Shown here one piece after another: positions 17,064 through 24,897 of a stretch of DNA of 64,000 nucleotides (position 1 is its first letter; each line of letters opens with the position of its first letter). This DNA is from CAYTTR01 sp964440805 (GTDB lineage: Bacteria > Acidobacteriota > Aminicenantia > Aminicenantales > Aminicenantaceae), in assembly GCA_964440805.1 (NCBI GenBank), contig CAYTTR010000001.1, positions 1 to 64,000 on the forward strand. The letters are read 5' to 3'. The notes beneath the pieces are model-generated. The model did no database searches. It was not told the DNA's origin and worked only from the letters and a program-made list of their open reading frames with translations. The translations under genes and the position numbers were made by a program.

Positions 17064-18602
17064 ATGTCATGGAAAGATAATTTTACCGGGGATATTCCCC
17101 GGCGGAAGTTTATCCAGCTTGGTTTGAAGGGCGGAGTTGCCCTGGCTGCCACACCGGCTCTTCTGTCTCAGCTTCTTTCCTGTAAAGCCTCCGGTCCCGG
17201 GACAGCTTATTTAGACCTTGAGCAAGAGCTTTTTGACTGGGTCATCGCCAAGGCCCTGGAAAGGGGCGGCGAATTCGCCGAGGTCTATGTAGAAAACCGG
17301 ATATCCCGCAGCATTCTTATGGAAGAATCGAAATTTAAGAGCGCAGTCTTTGGCATAAGCCAGGGAGCAGGAATCAGGGTGATTTCAGGTGATAAGACAG
17401 GCTATGCTTACACCGAAGAAATCAATGAAGAAAATCTTATAAGAGCGGCTGAAATTGCATCCTATGTAGCCCGAGGAACTGAAGCTGCTTCACCGGTTCC
17501 TGTAGAAACAGCCAAAAGAGATTCTTTTATCACCGTAAAAATTCCTCTCCAGGATATTGCCGATGAGAAGCGTCTGGATGTAATCAGGCGAGCCAACCAG
17601 GCAGCTTTGGATTATGACCAGCGGATTAAAATGGCTTCCATTGATTATTATGATGAAATCCGGGCCAGAACCATTGCCAACAGTGGAGGTTTACTGGTTA
17701 GTGATGAACTTCCGCTTCTTTTCTTCATTGTCCAGACTCTGGGTGTAGGCAACAACACCAGGCATATGAGCCGGGAAAGGCTGAGCCGCCATTCCGGTTT
17801 TGAGATGTTCGATGAAGTTTCACCTGAGGAAGTAGCCCGCAGAGCGGCCCGGGAAGCGGTGGCCATGCTGGAGGCCCAGGACTGCCCGGCCGGCAAAATG
17901 GATGTAGTTATGGAGAATGGATGGGGCGGAGTGCTTGTCCATGAAGCAGTCGGACATCCTTTGGAAGCAGACAACATCGCCAAGGAAATCGGAGCTTTCA
18001 CCGGTAAACTGGGCCAGAAAGTGGCCAGCGATGTTTTCACCATGGTGGATGACGGAACCTTACCCAACCGCAGGGGAACCACTAATTTTGATGATGAAGG
18101 AACCCAGATGCAGAGAAATGTGCTGATAAAAGAAGGAGTCCTGGAAAAATACATGTCCGATATTCTGTCTGCCAAACAACTGGGAATGAAACGCACCGGC
18201 AACGGGCGCCGGGAAAGCTTCCGCTATATTCCCATCCCCCGGATGACCAATACTTTTATAGAGCGGGGAAAAGACAAGCCTGAAGATATTGTTGCTTCAA
18301 CTAAAAGCGGCCTCTATGTTCAGAGCTTGAGCGGAGGAAGTGTTAATCCCATTACCGGCATTTTTAATTTCACCTGCCGCGAGGCTTATTTAATCGAGGA
18401 CGGCAAAAAAAGTGTCCCCGTAAAAGGAGCCACCCTTATCGGAAGCTGTCTGGATATTATTCAGAATATTGATGCAGTAGGAGATGATCTTGATTTCGGG
18501 CCGGGAATATGCGGTAAAGGGCAGATGGCCGAGGTTTCCGCCGGACAACCGACCGTCAGGATAAGAGGCATCACTGTCGGCGGCAGCCGGGCCAGGTCCT
18601 GA
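17064..18602 (+). CDS. tldD: Tat-exported TldD-family metalloprotease, predicted lipoprotein
   Basis: Catalytic-type member of the TldD/PmbA family, zinc proteases that act as heterodimers on peptides. The metal-binding HEAVGHPLEAD is at residues 293-303. Unusually, the N-terminus is a twin-arginine signal, PRRKFIQLG (residues 12-20), with a lipobox LLSC ending at C40, so the folded protein is predicted to be exported and lipid-anchored; classical TldD is cytoplasmic. ATG at 17064 has AAGGGG upstream. It is followed after 22 bases by a PmbA-like partner that has no signal, so the two may work in different compartments or be carried out together. Confidence 0.88.
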   Translation: MSWKDNFTGDIPRRKFIQLGLKGGVALAATPALLSQLLSCKASGPGTAYLDLEQELFDWVIAKALERGGEFAEVYVENRISRSILMEESKFKSAVFGISQGAGIRVISGDKTGYAYTEEINEENLIRAAEIASYVARGTEAASPVPVETAKRDSFITVKIPLQDIADEKRLDVIRRANQAALDYDQRIKMASIDYYDEIRARTIANSGGLLVSDELPLLFFIVQTLGVGNNTRHMSRERLSRHSGFEMFDEVSPEEVARRAAREAVAMLEAQDCPAGKMDVVMENGWGGVLVHEAVGHPLEADNIAKEIGAFTGKLGQKVASDVFTMVDDGTLPNRRGTTNFDDEGTQMQRNVLIKEGVLEKYMSDILSAKQLGMKRTGNGRRESFRYIPIPRMTNTFIERGKDKPEDIVASTKSGLYVQSLSGGSVNPITGIFNFTCREAYLIEDGKKSVPVKGATLIGSCLDIIQNIDAVGDDLDFGPGICGKGQMAEVSAGQPTVRIRGITVGGSRARS

Positions 18603-18624
18603 AATGCCCCAAAAGGAGTAAGCC

Positions 18625-19959
18625 ATGAATTATAAAAATTTAGTTGAAGATCTGGTAAAAAAATGCCTGCAAAAGGGTGCCGATGCGGCTGAAGTTTATC
18701 TTGAGGACGGCCGTAATCTGAGTATTGAAGTAAGAAACGGAGAAATTGAGACCATCCAGGAAGCTGCTTCTCATGGTGTGGGATTCCGGGTGTTTAAACA
18801 GGGTAGAATGGCCTTTGCCTCCTGTAATGACTTTTCGGATGAATCATTGGATAACGCCATTACAAGAGCAGTAGCCATGGCTGATGTAACCACGGCTGAT
18901 GAAAATAATGTTCTTCCTAAAGATAAAGAAGTAAGCCCGGTAGAAAATCTTTATGATCCTCAAATAAATCAAGTGCCCATGGAGAGAAAAATAGAGCTGG
19001 CCAAGGAAGTGGAAAAACTGGCTATGAAAGATCCCCGTATAACCAAAAGTGCCGGCTCCGGTTATTCGGAAGGGGGAGGTGAGGTTTTTCTGGCCAACTC
19101 CCACGGCCTTTCCAAAAGCTATAAAGGCTCGAGGTGTTCCTTCGGCGTCTATGTGGTAGCAGAAAAAGATGATCAGAAATCTTCGGGAGGAGAATACTGT
19201 TCCCGGAGATTTTTTGCCGACCTCAAACCGGCAGAAGAAGTAGCCCAAAAAGCTTCCAAGGATGCTTATGAAATGCTTGATCCCCGGATGATTAAAACCC
19301 AGAAGGCGGCGGTTGTCTTTGATCCCGATGTTGCTTCCTCTGTGCTGGGAGGGATTCTGGCTGCAGTAAACGGCGAAAGAGTTCTTCAGGGAGCAAGTTT
19401 TCTAAGAAATGAAATGGATCAGAAAATCGGTTCGGAACTAATTACCTTGATAGATGACGGCCTCCGGCCTAAGGGATTGGCCTCGAGGCCCTTTGACGGA
19501 GAAGGAGTTCCCACCGGAAGACGCATAATCGTGGAAAAAGGCGTTCTCAGAGGATTTATGTACAACACTATTGTTGCCAAGAGAGCCGGTGTGGAAAGTA
19601 CCGGCAATGCTTCAAGAAGAGGATTCGAGAGCCTGCCCGGAATCGGACCGCATAATTTCTTTATGGATAAGGGACCTCATAAACGGGAAGAAATTATTTC
19701 CTCAACCAAAAATGGTCTTATTCTCAAAGGAATAACCGGCTACGGCATCAATCCGGTAAACGGCAATTTCAGCGGAGGGGCAGCCGGCTTCTGGATTGAA
19801 AACGGAAAGATAACTTTTCCGGTCAAAGGTATAACCGTTGCCGGAAGTGCTTTCGATATGCTTAACGATATCGACATGGTGGCCGACGACCTTGACCTAA
19901 ACCGAAGCTTTACCGCCCCGACTTTCCGGATTAAACTGCTGCAGATTGGGGGGGAGTAG
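18625..19959 (+). CDS. pmbA: PmbA/TldE-family partner protein
   Basis: Second subunit of the TldD/PmbA pair, lacking the HExxxH zinc motif as is normal for TldE/PmbA. Recognisable features are the N-terminal ADAAEVYLEDGRNLSIEVRN segment, the glycine-rich central part, and the C-terminal GITGYGINPVNGNFSGGAAG and GITVAGSAFDMLNDI motifs typical of the family. The 444 residues are standard. There is a good ribosome site (AAAAGGAG before 18625) and no signal peptide. With the upstream tldD it forms a two-gene operon ending next to a 9-bp repeat array. Confidence 0.88.
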   Translation: MNYKNLVEDLVKKCLQKGADAAEVYLEDGRNLSIEVRNGEIETIQEAASHGVGFRVFKQGRMAFASCNDFSDESLDNAITRAVAMADVTTADENNVLPKDKEVSPVENLYDPQINQVPMERKIELAKEVEKLAMKDPRITKSAGSGYSEGGGEVFLANSHGLSKSYKGSRCSFGVYVVAEKDDQKSSGGEYCSRRFFADLKPAEEVAQKASKDAYEMLDPRMIKTQKAAVVFDPDVASSVLGGILAAVNGERVLQGASFLRNEMDQKIGSELITLIDDGLRPKGLASRPFDGEGVPTGRRIIVEKGVLRGFMYNTIVAKRAGVESTGNASRRGFESLPGIGPHNFFMDKGPHKREEIISSTKNGLILKGITGYGINPVNGNFSGGAAGFWIENGKITFPVKGITVAGSAFDMLNDIDMVADDLDLNRSFTAPTFRIKLLQIGGE

Positions 19960-19967
19960 GAAGCAAA

Positions 19968-20120
19968 GCGTTTATAGCGTTTATCGCGTTATTTGCGTTT
20001 ATAGCGTTTATAGCGTTTATTGCGTTTGTTGCGTTATTAGCGTTACTCGCGTTTATAGCGTTTATAGAGTTAGCTGTGTTATTTGTGTTTATTGCGTAGC
20101 TTGTGTTGACAGCGGTTTAT
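19968..20120 (+). repeat. 9-bp tandem repeat array, 17 units (GCGTTTATA family)
   Basis: Seventeen consecutive 9-mers with no register slip run from 19968 to 20120. The commonest unit is GCGTTTATA (five exact copies); others vary mainly in positions 6-9, and units decay towards the right (GAGTTAGCT, GTGTTATTT, GTGTTGACA). It begins 9 bases after the pmbA stop. It is not a CRISPR: there are no spacers and the unit is too short. The same unit occurs at 8858-8893 and 33965-34009. Confidence 0.92.
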
Positions 20121-20256
20121 GAGTATAAGGTCATCATGAGGCTGCGAGGTGGCACAATGATCTTAAATTAAACCGTGAAATATAAACACTGCAGGAATGA
20201 TAATATTTTGTAATTCACCTGATTATTGGGCATAACGAAAAGTATGAGATAGTATA
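20121..20256. other. Gene-free spacer
   Basis: Between the 17-unit array and the next 9-bp repeat I see no open frame with a ribosome site, no promoter and no strong hairpin. Confidence 0.5.
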
Positions 20257-20310
20257 AACAAGAGAAACGAGATAAACTAAATAAACGAGACAAACAAGGT
20301 TAATAAAATC
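20257..20310 (+). repeat. 9-bp tandem repeat, six units (AACGAGACA family)
   Basis: Six 9-mers in exact register, starting AAC or AAT: AACAAGAGA, AACGAGATA, AACTAAATA, AACGAGACA, AACAAGGTT, AATAAAATC. The same type recurs at 33909-33944 and, in reverse, at 54596-54649. It sits between the GCGTTTATA array and the convergent SGNH hydrolase gene. Confidence 0.75.
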
Positions 20311-20341
20311 GATGGGCGAGTCGAGAAAAAAGTCATGTCTT

Positions 20342-21040
20342 TCAACGAAGGTGCTTTTCTATCGTCTTCTTCCATACTAAATATCCTTGGCCGTTAAGAT
20401 GGACACCGTCGTTTGTATATTGGGAGGATAATTTAGAGTCTTTTTCCGAGAAAAACGGAAAAAGGTCGATAAAAATAAATCCCATCTTGCCGGCGGATTT
20501 ACTTAAAGCTTTGTTTATGTAAACAATTTCTTCTGTTTTTGAGGTATGTTCCGGGAAAATTTTAAAATCCGGATTGACCGGGAGAATACTCTGACAGTAG
20601 ATTTCAGTATCGGGTGAATCTTCCTTTATCCTCTTAATAATAAGCTTTAGGTTGTTTAAAATTTGCTCAGGTGGATTTCCCCGGCCGAGGTCGTTTACTC
20701 CGATCATAAGAAAGATTTTCAAGGGCCCGGATTCTGTTACCTCATCCAGGCGGGCTAATACTCCTTGAGTTGTATCTCCGCTTATTCCCCGGTTTATTAT
20801 TCTTGAATCATCAAGAAGCTCAGACCAGTTGCAGCCGTCGATTAAGGAGTCTCCGAGAAAGATTATTTCCTGTTCCTTGTTGGGAAGGGCGCGGAAAAGA
20901 CTTGCCCGCTGATGCCAGTAAGGGAAAAAGCTTGGTTTTTCTTCCCGGAAGGAAGTTTCTTCAATCTTTCCGTTTTCACCAGCACATAAAACAAAAGTTA
21001 AAACAATCAGGGTAAGAACCGCTGCTGTTTTTATCTTCAT
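20342..21040 (-). CDS. Exported SGNH/GDSL hydrolase
   Basis: Esterase or deacetylase of the SGNH fold. Block I is GDSLIDG (nucleophile serine), then a glycine block around ISGDTTQG, block III GVNDLG, and block V DGVHLN with the catalytic Asp and His. A signal peptide (KTAAVLTLIVLTFVLCAG) sends it to the periplasm or outside. The ATG at 21040 is preceded by AGGAGG; the frame extends to a TTG at 21100, but that start has no comparable site. About 232 residues, normal for the family. A 20-codon open frame with its own strong ribosome site lies directly upstream and ends within this gene's ribosome site. Confidence 0.85.
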   Translation of the reverse strand: MKIKTAAVLTLIVLTFVLCAGENGKIEETSFREEKPSFFPYWHQRASLFRALPNKEQEIIFLGDSLIDGCNWSELLDDSRIINRGISGDTTQGVLARLDEVTESGPLKIFLMIGVNDLGRGNPPEQILNNLKLIIKRIKEDSPDTEIYCQSILPVNPDFKIFPEHTSKTEEIVYINKALSKSAGKMGFIFIDLFPFFSEKDSKLSSQYTNDGVHLNGQGYLVWKKTIEKHLR

Positions 21041-21050
21041 TTTCTCCCTC

Positions 21051-21113
21051 CTAAAATTCCGGCTGTTTGTAATTTTTTCCGTGTGGACGTAAATCTTCAA
21101 TCCGAATTCCCAT
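21051..21113 (-). CDS. Possible 20-residue leader peptide before the SGNH gene
   Basis: A short frame starts with ATG at 21113 after an AGGAGG-type site about 6 bases away and reads MGIRIEDLRPHGKNYKQPEF before a TAG at 21051-21053. The stop immediately abuts the AGGAGG of the SGNH hydrolase gene. Such an arrangement can couple translation of the two. No known attenuator peptide is recognised, and it could instead be a leftover of an older start. The two ribosome sites are the only support. Confidence 0.35.
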   Translation of the reverse strand: MGIRIEDLRPHGKNYKQPEF

Positions 21114-21424
21114 TCTCTTCCTCCTGTAAATTCTTAATATATTTAAACACAATAAAAGAAAGCTTTAAATAAAATTTTGAAAATACACTACATCATGAGC
21201 GAATAAAAGGACCTAATATCCGAGTAATCGCAAGACAGTAAAACGCATGGGCGGATCAGGGAGAGCACCATAGAATATCTTTTAATTTCAATAAGTTATC
21301 TCAAATAATCACCTTAATAATCAGCTTAAAACGCATTTTGGGGGTCCATCACAATAATGTGCACAAATAACATCGCTTAAATCTGAATTGAGAAGGTTTA
21401 ACCTTAAATTCATTTTCTCCAGAG
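21114..21424. other. Gene-free spacer
   Basis: About 310 bases of AT-rich sequence between the divergent SGNH and DUF1028 genes. I see no open frame with a ribosome site, no tandem repeat and no clear operator. Nothing I can name. Confidence 0.5.
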
Positions 21425-21451
21425 AAAGGGTATCCCTTTAGGTAGTGTCCC
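21425..21451 (-). repeat. Copy of the double-hairpin repeat, inverted
   Basis: AAAGGG-TAT-CCCTTT is a perfect 6-bp hairpin and is followed by a GGTAG...GTCCC segment. Read on the minus strand, GGGACACTACCTAAAGGGA aligns with GGGACGTTCCCCAAAGGGA of the copies at 8807 and 36861. It lies about 90 bases upstream of the DUF1028 gene. Confidence 0.5.
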
Positions 21452-21544
21452 TCCTCTACTGCCCAAACTGGAATAAAAAAGAATTTGATTAATTGCCTGA
21501 AATGAGAAAAATAATAAAATAAAAGAAGTATTCAGGAGGGTAAG

Positions 21545-22591
21545 ATGAAAATCCTTAAATCGTTGTTTAAAGGCAGCCGGAGTTTTTTAATTACTTTGTT
21601 TTCCTCGGTTTTTATTTTAGTAATCTTTCCTTTTGTTTTAACAGCCTCAGATTCTGTTCCCGATCCTATAAGGCCTGTAACTACTTATTCCATAGTAGCC
21701 TATGACAAGGAGACGGGGCAATTGGGAGTGGCTGTCCAGTCACACTGGTTTTCAGTAGGCTCCATAGTCCCTTGGGCTGAAGCCGGGGTAGGAGCTGTAG
21801 CCACCCAGTCTTTTGCTGAACCGAGTTACGGACCCTTAGGCTTGGCTATGATGCGGGCCGGAAAAACTGCTGAGGAGGCCCTAAAAGGCCTTATAAAGGC
21901 AGACCGGACTCCTGAAGTCAGACAAGTGGCCATGGTTGATGCTGACGGCCGGGCAGCTATCCATACCGGAAAGCAATGCATTCCTGAAGCCGGCCATTAT
22001 ATAGGAGATGGTTTTTCCTGTCAGGCCAACCTGATGCTTAAAAATACAGTCTGGGAGGCCATGGCTCAAGCTTATCAAAATGCTGAGGGAGAGATGGTCG
22101 ACCGTTTGCTGGCTGCTCTGGAGGCTGCAGAAAGAGAGGGTGGCGATATCCGGGGGAAACAATCAGCAGCTGTCCTGGTGGTCAGTGGAAAAAGCAGCGG
22201 AGTCTGGTGGCGGGACCGATTATATGACCTGAGGGTAGAAGACCATCCGGAGCCGGTTGAAGAACTGAAAAGATTGGTCCGGCTGGCCAAAGCTTACAAC
22301 CACATGAACAGGGGAGATGAGTTGCTGACAGAAGAAAAGATCGAAGAAGCTATGGAAGAATACTCACGAGCCATGGAAATGTACCCGGATAACCCGGAAA
22401 TGATATTCTGGCCGGCTGTGACCATGGCTTCCATGGGAAAGGTAAAAGAGAGTTTACCCCTTTTTAAAAAAGTTTTTAATCTCGATCCCAACTGGGCAAT
22501 TCTGCTTCCCCGGTTACCGGAAGTCGGGCAGTTCCCAAAAGACGAAGAGCTGCTGAAAAAGATACTGGAGCTTGCCCCCAAAAAGAATTAA
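21545..22591 (+). CDS. Exported DUF1028 protein with C-terminal TPR-like region
   Basis: DUF1028 belongs to the Ntn-hydrolase-like group. Residues 1-34 are a signal peptide. The family core begins TYSIVAYDKETGQLGVAVQS with WFSVGSIVPWAEAGVGAVAT, the region expected to bear the N-terminal-nucleophile-like site. Residues about 260-345 (EEAMEEYSRAMEMYPDNPEM) look like TPR repeats. AGGAGG precedes the ATG, and a weak promoter (TTGCCT 21493-21498, TAAAAT 21515-21520, 16-bp spacer) lies upstream. A shrunken, signal-less copy lies at 59592-60017. The enzymatic role of the family is not settled. Confidence 0.85.
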   Translation: MKILKSLFKGSRSFLITLFSSVFILVIFPFVLTASDSVPDPIRPVTTYSIVAYDKETGQLGVAVQSHWFSVGSIVPWAEAGVGAVATQSFAEPSYGPLGLAMMRAGKTAEEALKGLIKADRTPEVRQVAMVDADGRAAIHTGKQCIPEAGHYIGDGFSCQANLMLKNTVWEAMAQAYQNAEGEMVDRLLAALEAAEREGGDIRGKQSAAVLVVSGKSSGVWWRDRLYDLRVEDHPEPVEELKRLVRLAKAYNHMNRGDELLTEEKIEEAMEEYSRAMEMYPDNPEMIFWPAVTMASMGKVKESLPLFKKVFNLDPNWAILLPRLPEVGQFPKDEELLKKILELAPKKN

Positions 22592-22603
22592 ATTTGAAGT
22601 ATC

Positions 22604-24412
22604 TTAAATATGGTTATTCTTTAATTGGAAGTTGACAGTGACGGTAAAGACCGCTCCTCTCGGCTCACCGTCAATTATCACCGGCTCATATTCCCATTGC
22701 TTGACTGCGTCAACGGCTGCCTGATTAAGCATAGGGACGGGTTTAAGAACACGAACGGATTCCACTTTTCCGTCTTTATCGGTAGTGGCTTCAAGAATTA
22801 CCACTCCTTCAACCTGGGCCCGGCGTGCTTTTTCCGGATAGACAGGTTCAACCTTTTTTATTAACCTGGGAGGCTTGATATCTCCGACAGCACGAACCGG
22901 CTCATCAACTCTTCCAACTACTCCTCCTTCAACGCCGCCTTCCACACCACCGATTACTCCTCCAACTACACCTTCTTTGACTCCGCCCATAACTCCTCCG
23001 ACTACCCCTTCGCTGACAGCTGCTCCGGTTGAAATCTCGATCTCCGGATTTTCTTCTTCTTTGGAAAACCTGAATTCGGCTGTGAATTCAACACCATAAG
23101 GAGCTCCGTCAATTATCATTGGTTCACATTTCCATTGAATTAGAGCTTCCACAGCCGCTTTGTTCAGCAGGTCGTGGGAGCTTTTTAGAATTTTAATCTG
23201 GTTGACGTTGCCTTCGCTGTCGGTTTGAGCAGCGATGACCACGGTTCCTTCAATTCCTGCTTGTTTAGCTTCCTGGGGATAAATAGGCTCCACTTTTTTA
23301 ATAATTTTTGGAGACTTGATGTCCGATGAAAAGATAAATCTTGTCCCGGTGACACCTGTTAAAATAATAAGTGCCGCCAGGGTGATTATCACAAAATCCC
23401 GTTTTTTCATGCTGGTTTCCATGGTTCTCTCCTTGGATAAAATGTGTTTGATCCTGTCCTTAAGAGGGATATGAGAGGAGCCCATTCCTGTGGACGCGGC
23501 GGCTTGTTTGAAGTAAGGAGTTTTATCCGCCAGGTTGATCAAACACTCCGCGTAATCCTTCGAATTCTGGCTAAGGAGTACGTGGTTATCGGAAATTTCC
23601 TCTCTTGCCCTGGTATGAATCCGGCACAGGGCATAAGAGAAAGGATTCCACCAATTAATGATTTTAACCAGCCTTTGGAGAAGACCGATGATGTGGTCCT
23701 GGTGGTAGATGTGGGATAATTCATGAAGAAAAATTCCCTGGATTTGATTATCTGGAAGTTTTGTCATCAGATGTTTTGGAATAAGAATGAACGGTTTAAA
23801 AATTCCTACAGCCATAGGATAGGGGATTTTTGAGGATGAATAGACCCGGATTTTGTTCAGTTTAAGAAAAGACTGCTTGGCTTCATTTAGAATTCGAAGA
23901 ATCCTTGAATTTCTGACTTTGGTGCTTTCTTTTTTTAAAGTCAATATTGAATAAAGGCCGGCTGAAAACCGAAGCGATAGAATGATTAATCCAAACCCCC
24001 AAAAGATTCCGAAAAGATTTACTGCTTGGACAAGCGGAAAATTTGTTCCGGGGAGAGTGAAAAGATGAAGTCCTTTTTGAAAATTTGATTGTGTTGTGCC
24101 GGCTGCCCCAATTGTGTTTTCTCTCAGGGGATGGGTATAGGCTGTATTTACAGCGGAATCCGGATTAGTATCAATATTGATATTAATTAAAGTGTGAAAA
24201 GAACTACGATTAAAGACGATTTCTGAGGAAGAAAAAAGAAGAAGAAAAACAACAGCCAGCATGGTAGCAAGACTGATTCCACTGCGCAAAGGAGCGGAGC
24301 GATTTCTTAGAAAAAAACAGAATATCCAGCCGGAAGCTAAGATTAGAAATAACTGAACAGCCAGGTTTAAAATCAGTTCAGCCGTCCAGGTGGTGTTGAG
24401 AAAACCCATCAC
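22604..24412 (-). CDS. M56 (BlaR1-like) membrane metallopeptidase with two TonB C-terminal domains
   Basis: Membrane sensor-protease partner of the BlaI-type repressor. The N-terminal half has several membrane helices and the zinc motif HELSH at residues 230-234. A further helix lies near 340-360, followed outside by two TonB-C domains (about 365-435 and 515-595), each with an IIKKVEPxYPxxA start and an AVxAxxQWxxEP end. They are joined by a flexible linker of GGV repeats (about residues 460-490). BlaR1 normally ends in a penicillin-binding sensor; here TonB-type domains take its place, so the signal sensed is unknown. Shares ATGA with the repressor gene. Confidence 0.9.
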   Translation of the reverse strand: MMGFLNTTWTAELILNLAVQLFLILASGWIFCFFLRNRSAPLRSGISLATMLAVVFLLLFSSSEIVFNRSSFHTLININIDTNPDSAVNTAYTHPLRENTIGAAGTTQSNFQKGLHLFTLPGTNFPLVQAVNLFGIFWGFGLIILSLRFSAGLYSILTLKKESTKVRNSRILRILNEAKQSFLKLNKIRVYSSSKIPYPMAVGIFKPFILIPKHLMTKLPDNQIQGIFLHELSHIYHQDHIIGLLQRLVKIINWWNPFSYALCRIHTRAREEISDNHVLLSQNSKDYAECLINLADKTPYFKQAAASTGMGSSHIPLKDRIKHILSKERTMETSMKKRDFVIITLAALIILTGVTGTRFIFSSDIKSPKIIKKVEPIYPQEAKQAGIEGTVVIAAQTDSEGNVNQIKILKSSHDLLNKAAVEALIQWKCEPMIIDGAPYGVEFTAEFRFSKEEENPEIEISTGAAVSEGVVGGVMGGVKEGVVGGVIGGVEGGVEGGVVGRVDEPVRAVGDIKPPRLIKKVEPVYPEKARRAQVEGVVILEATTDKDGKVESVRVLKPVPMLNQAAVDAVKQWEYEPVIIDGEPRGAVFTVTVNFQLKNNHI

Positions 24413-24801
24413 TTTTCCTCTTGAAATTTTTTAAGCAGGCTGCGAAGTTCTCTTATTTCTTCTGTGGTGACATCCGAGTCCTCAAGCAGGCACTGCACAA
24501 GCTCCACCCGGGAACCGCCGAAAACGCGGTTTTTTATATCTTCCAGAATTTCCCGCCTGGTTTTTTGTTTTTCAACCACAGCCGAATAAATATAAGACCT
24601 TCCGTCTTCCCGGTGTTTCAGCCAGCCGTAGTTTTCCAGACGGTTCATCTGAACCTGGACAGTGGTTCTTCTAACCTTGTTTTTTCTTTTAGCATTTATA
24701 GCCTCAACGACATCACTTACTGAAACTTCTCCTTTATCCCATACGATTTTCATTATTTCCAGGTTGGCGGGGGAAAGCTTGCGAAGACGCTTTTTGGACA
24801 T
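24409..24801 (-). CDS. BlaI/MecI/CopY-family transcriptional repressor
   Basis: Winged-helix repressor of 130 residues. The DNA-binding part (LSPANLEIMKIVWDKGEVSV followed by RTTVQVQMNRLENYGWLKH) matches the BlaI family, and the C-terminal part forms the dimer and the usual cleavage region. The gene is first in a two-gene operon with the M56 protease, overlapping by four bases; cleavage by that protease would release repression. Two operator palindromes and a near-consensus promoter lie directly upstream, so the operon is almost certainly autoregulated. Confidence 0.93.
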   Translation of the reverse strand: MSKKRLRKLSPANLEIMKIVWDKGEVSVSDVVEAINAKRKNKVRRTTVQVQMNRLENYGWLKHREDGRSYIYSAVVEKQKTRREILEDIKNRVFGGSRVELVQCLLEDSDVTTEEIRELRSLLKKFQEEK

Positions 24802-24818
24802 GTTTCCCTTCTCCTTTT

Positions 24819-24862
24819 ACGACATCTGTCGTTAATATACACGACTAATGTCGTTATGTCAA
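24819..24862 (-). promoter_or_regulatory. BlaI-family promoter with twin operators
   Basis: On the minus strand, -35 TTGACA (24862-24857) and -10 TATATT (24839-24834) are 17 bp apart. One operator, ACGAC-TAAT-GTCGT (24841-24854), lies between them; a second, ACGAC-ATCT-GTCGT (24819-24832), lies over the expected transcription start. Their centres are 22 bp apart, two helical turns. This arrangement is typical for cooperative BlaI dimers blocking RNA polymerase. Confidence 0.9.
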
Positions 24863-24897
24863 GAAAATTTTTAATTTTTTTCTTGCCGGAAATGTTT

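Noticed and set aside
19968..20120. CRISPR array
   Set aside because: Units are 9 bp with no spacers and no cas genes are present; it is a tandem repeat.
22875..23099. Proline/threonine-rich ORF on the + strand
   Set aside because: It is the reverse reading of the GGV-rich linker of the M56 protein.
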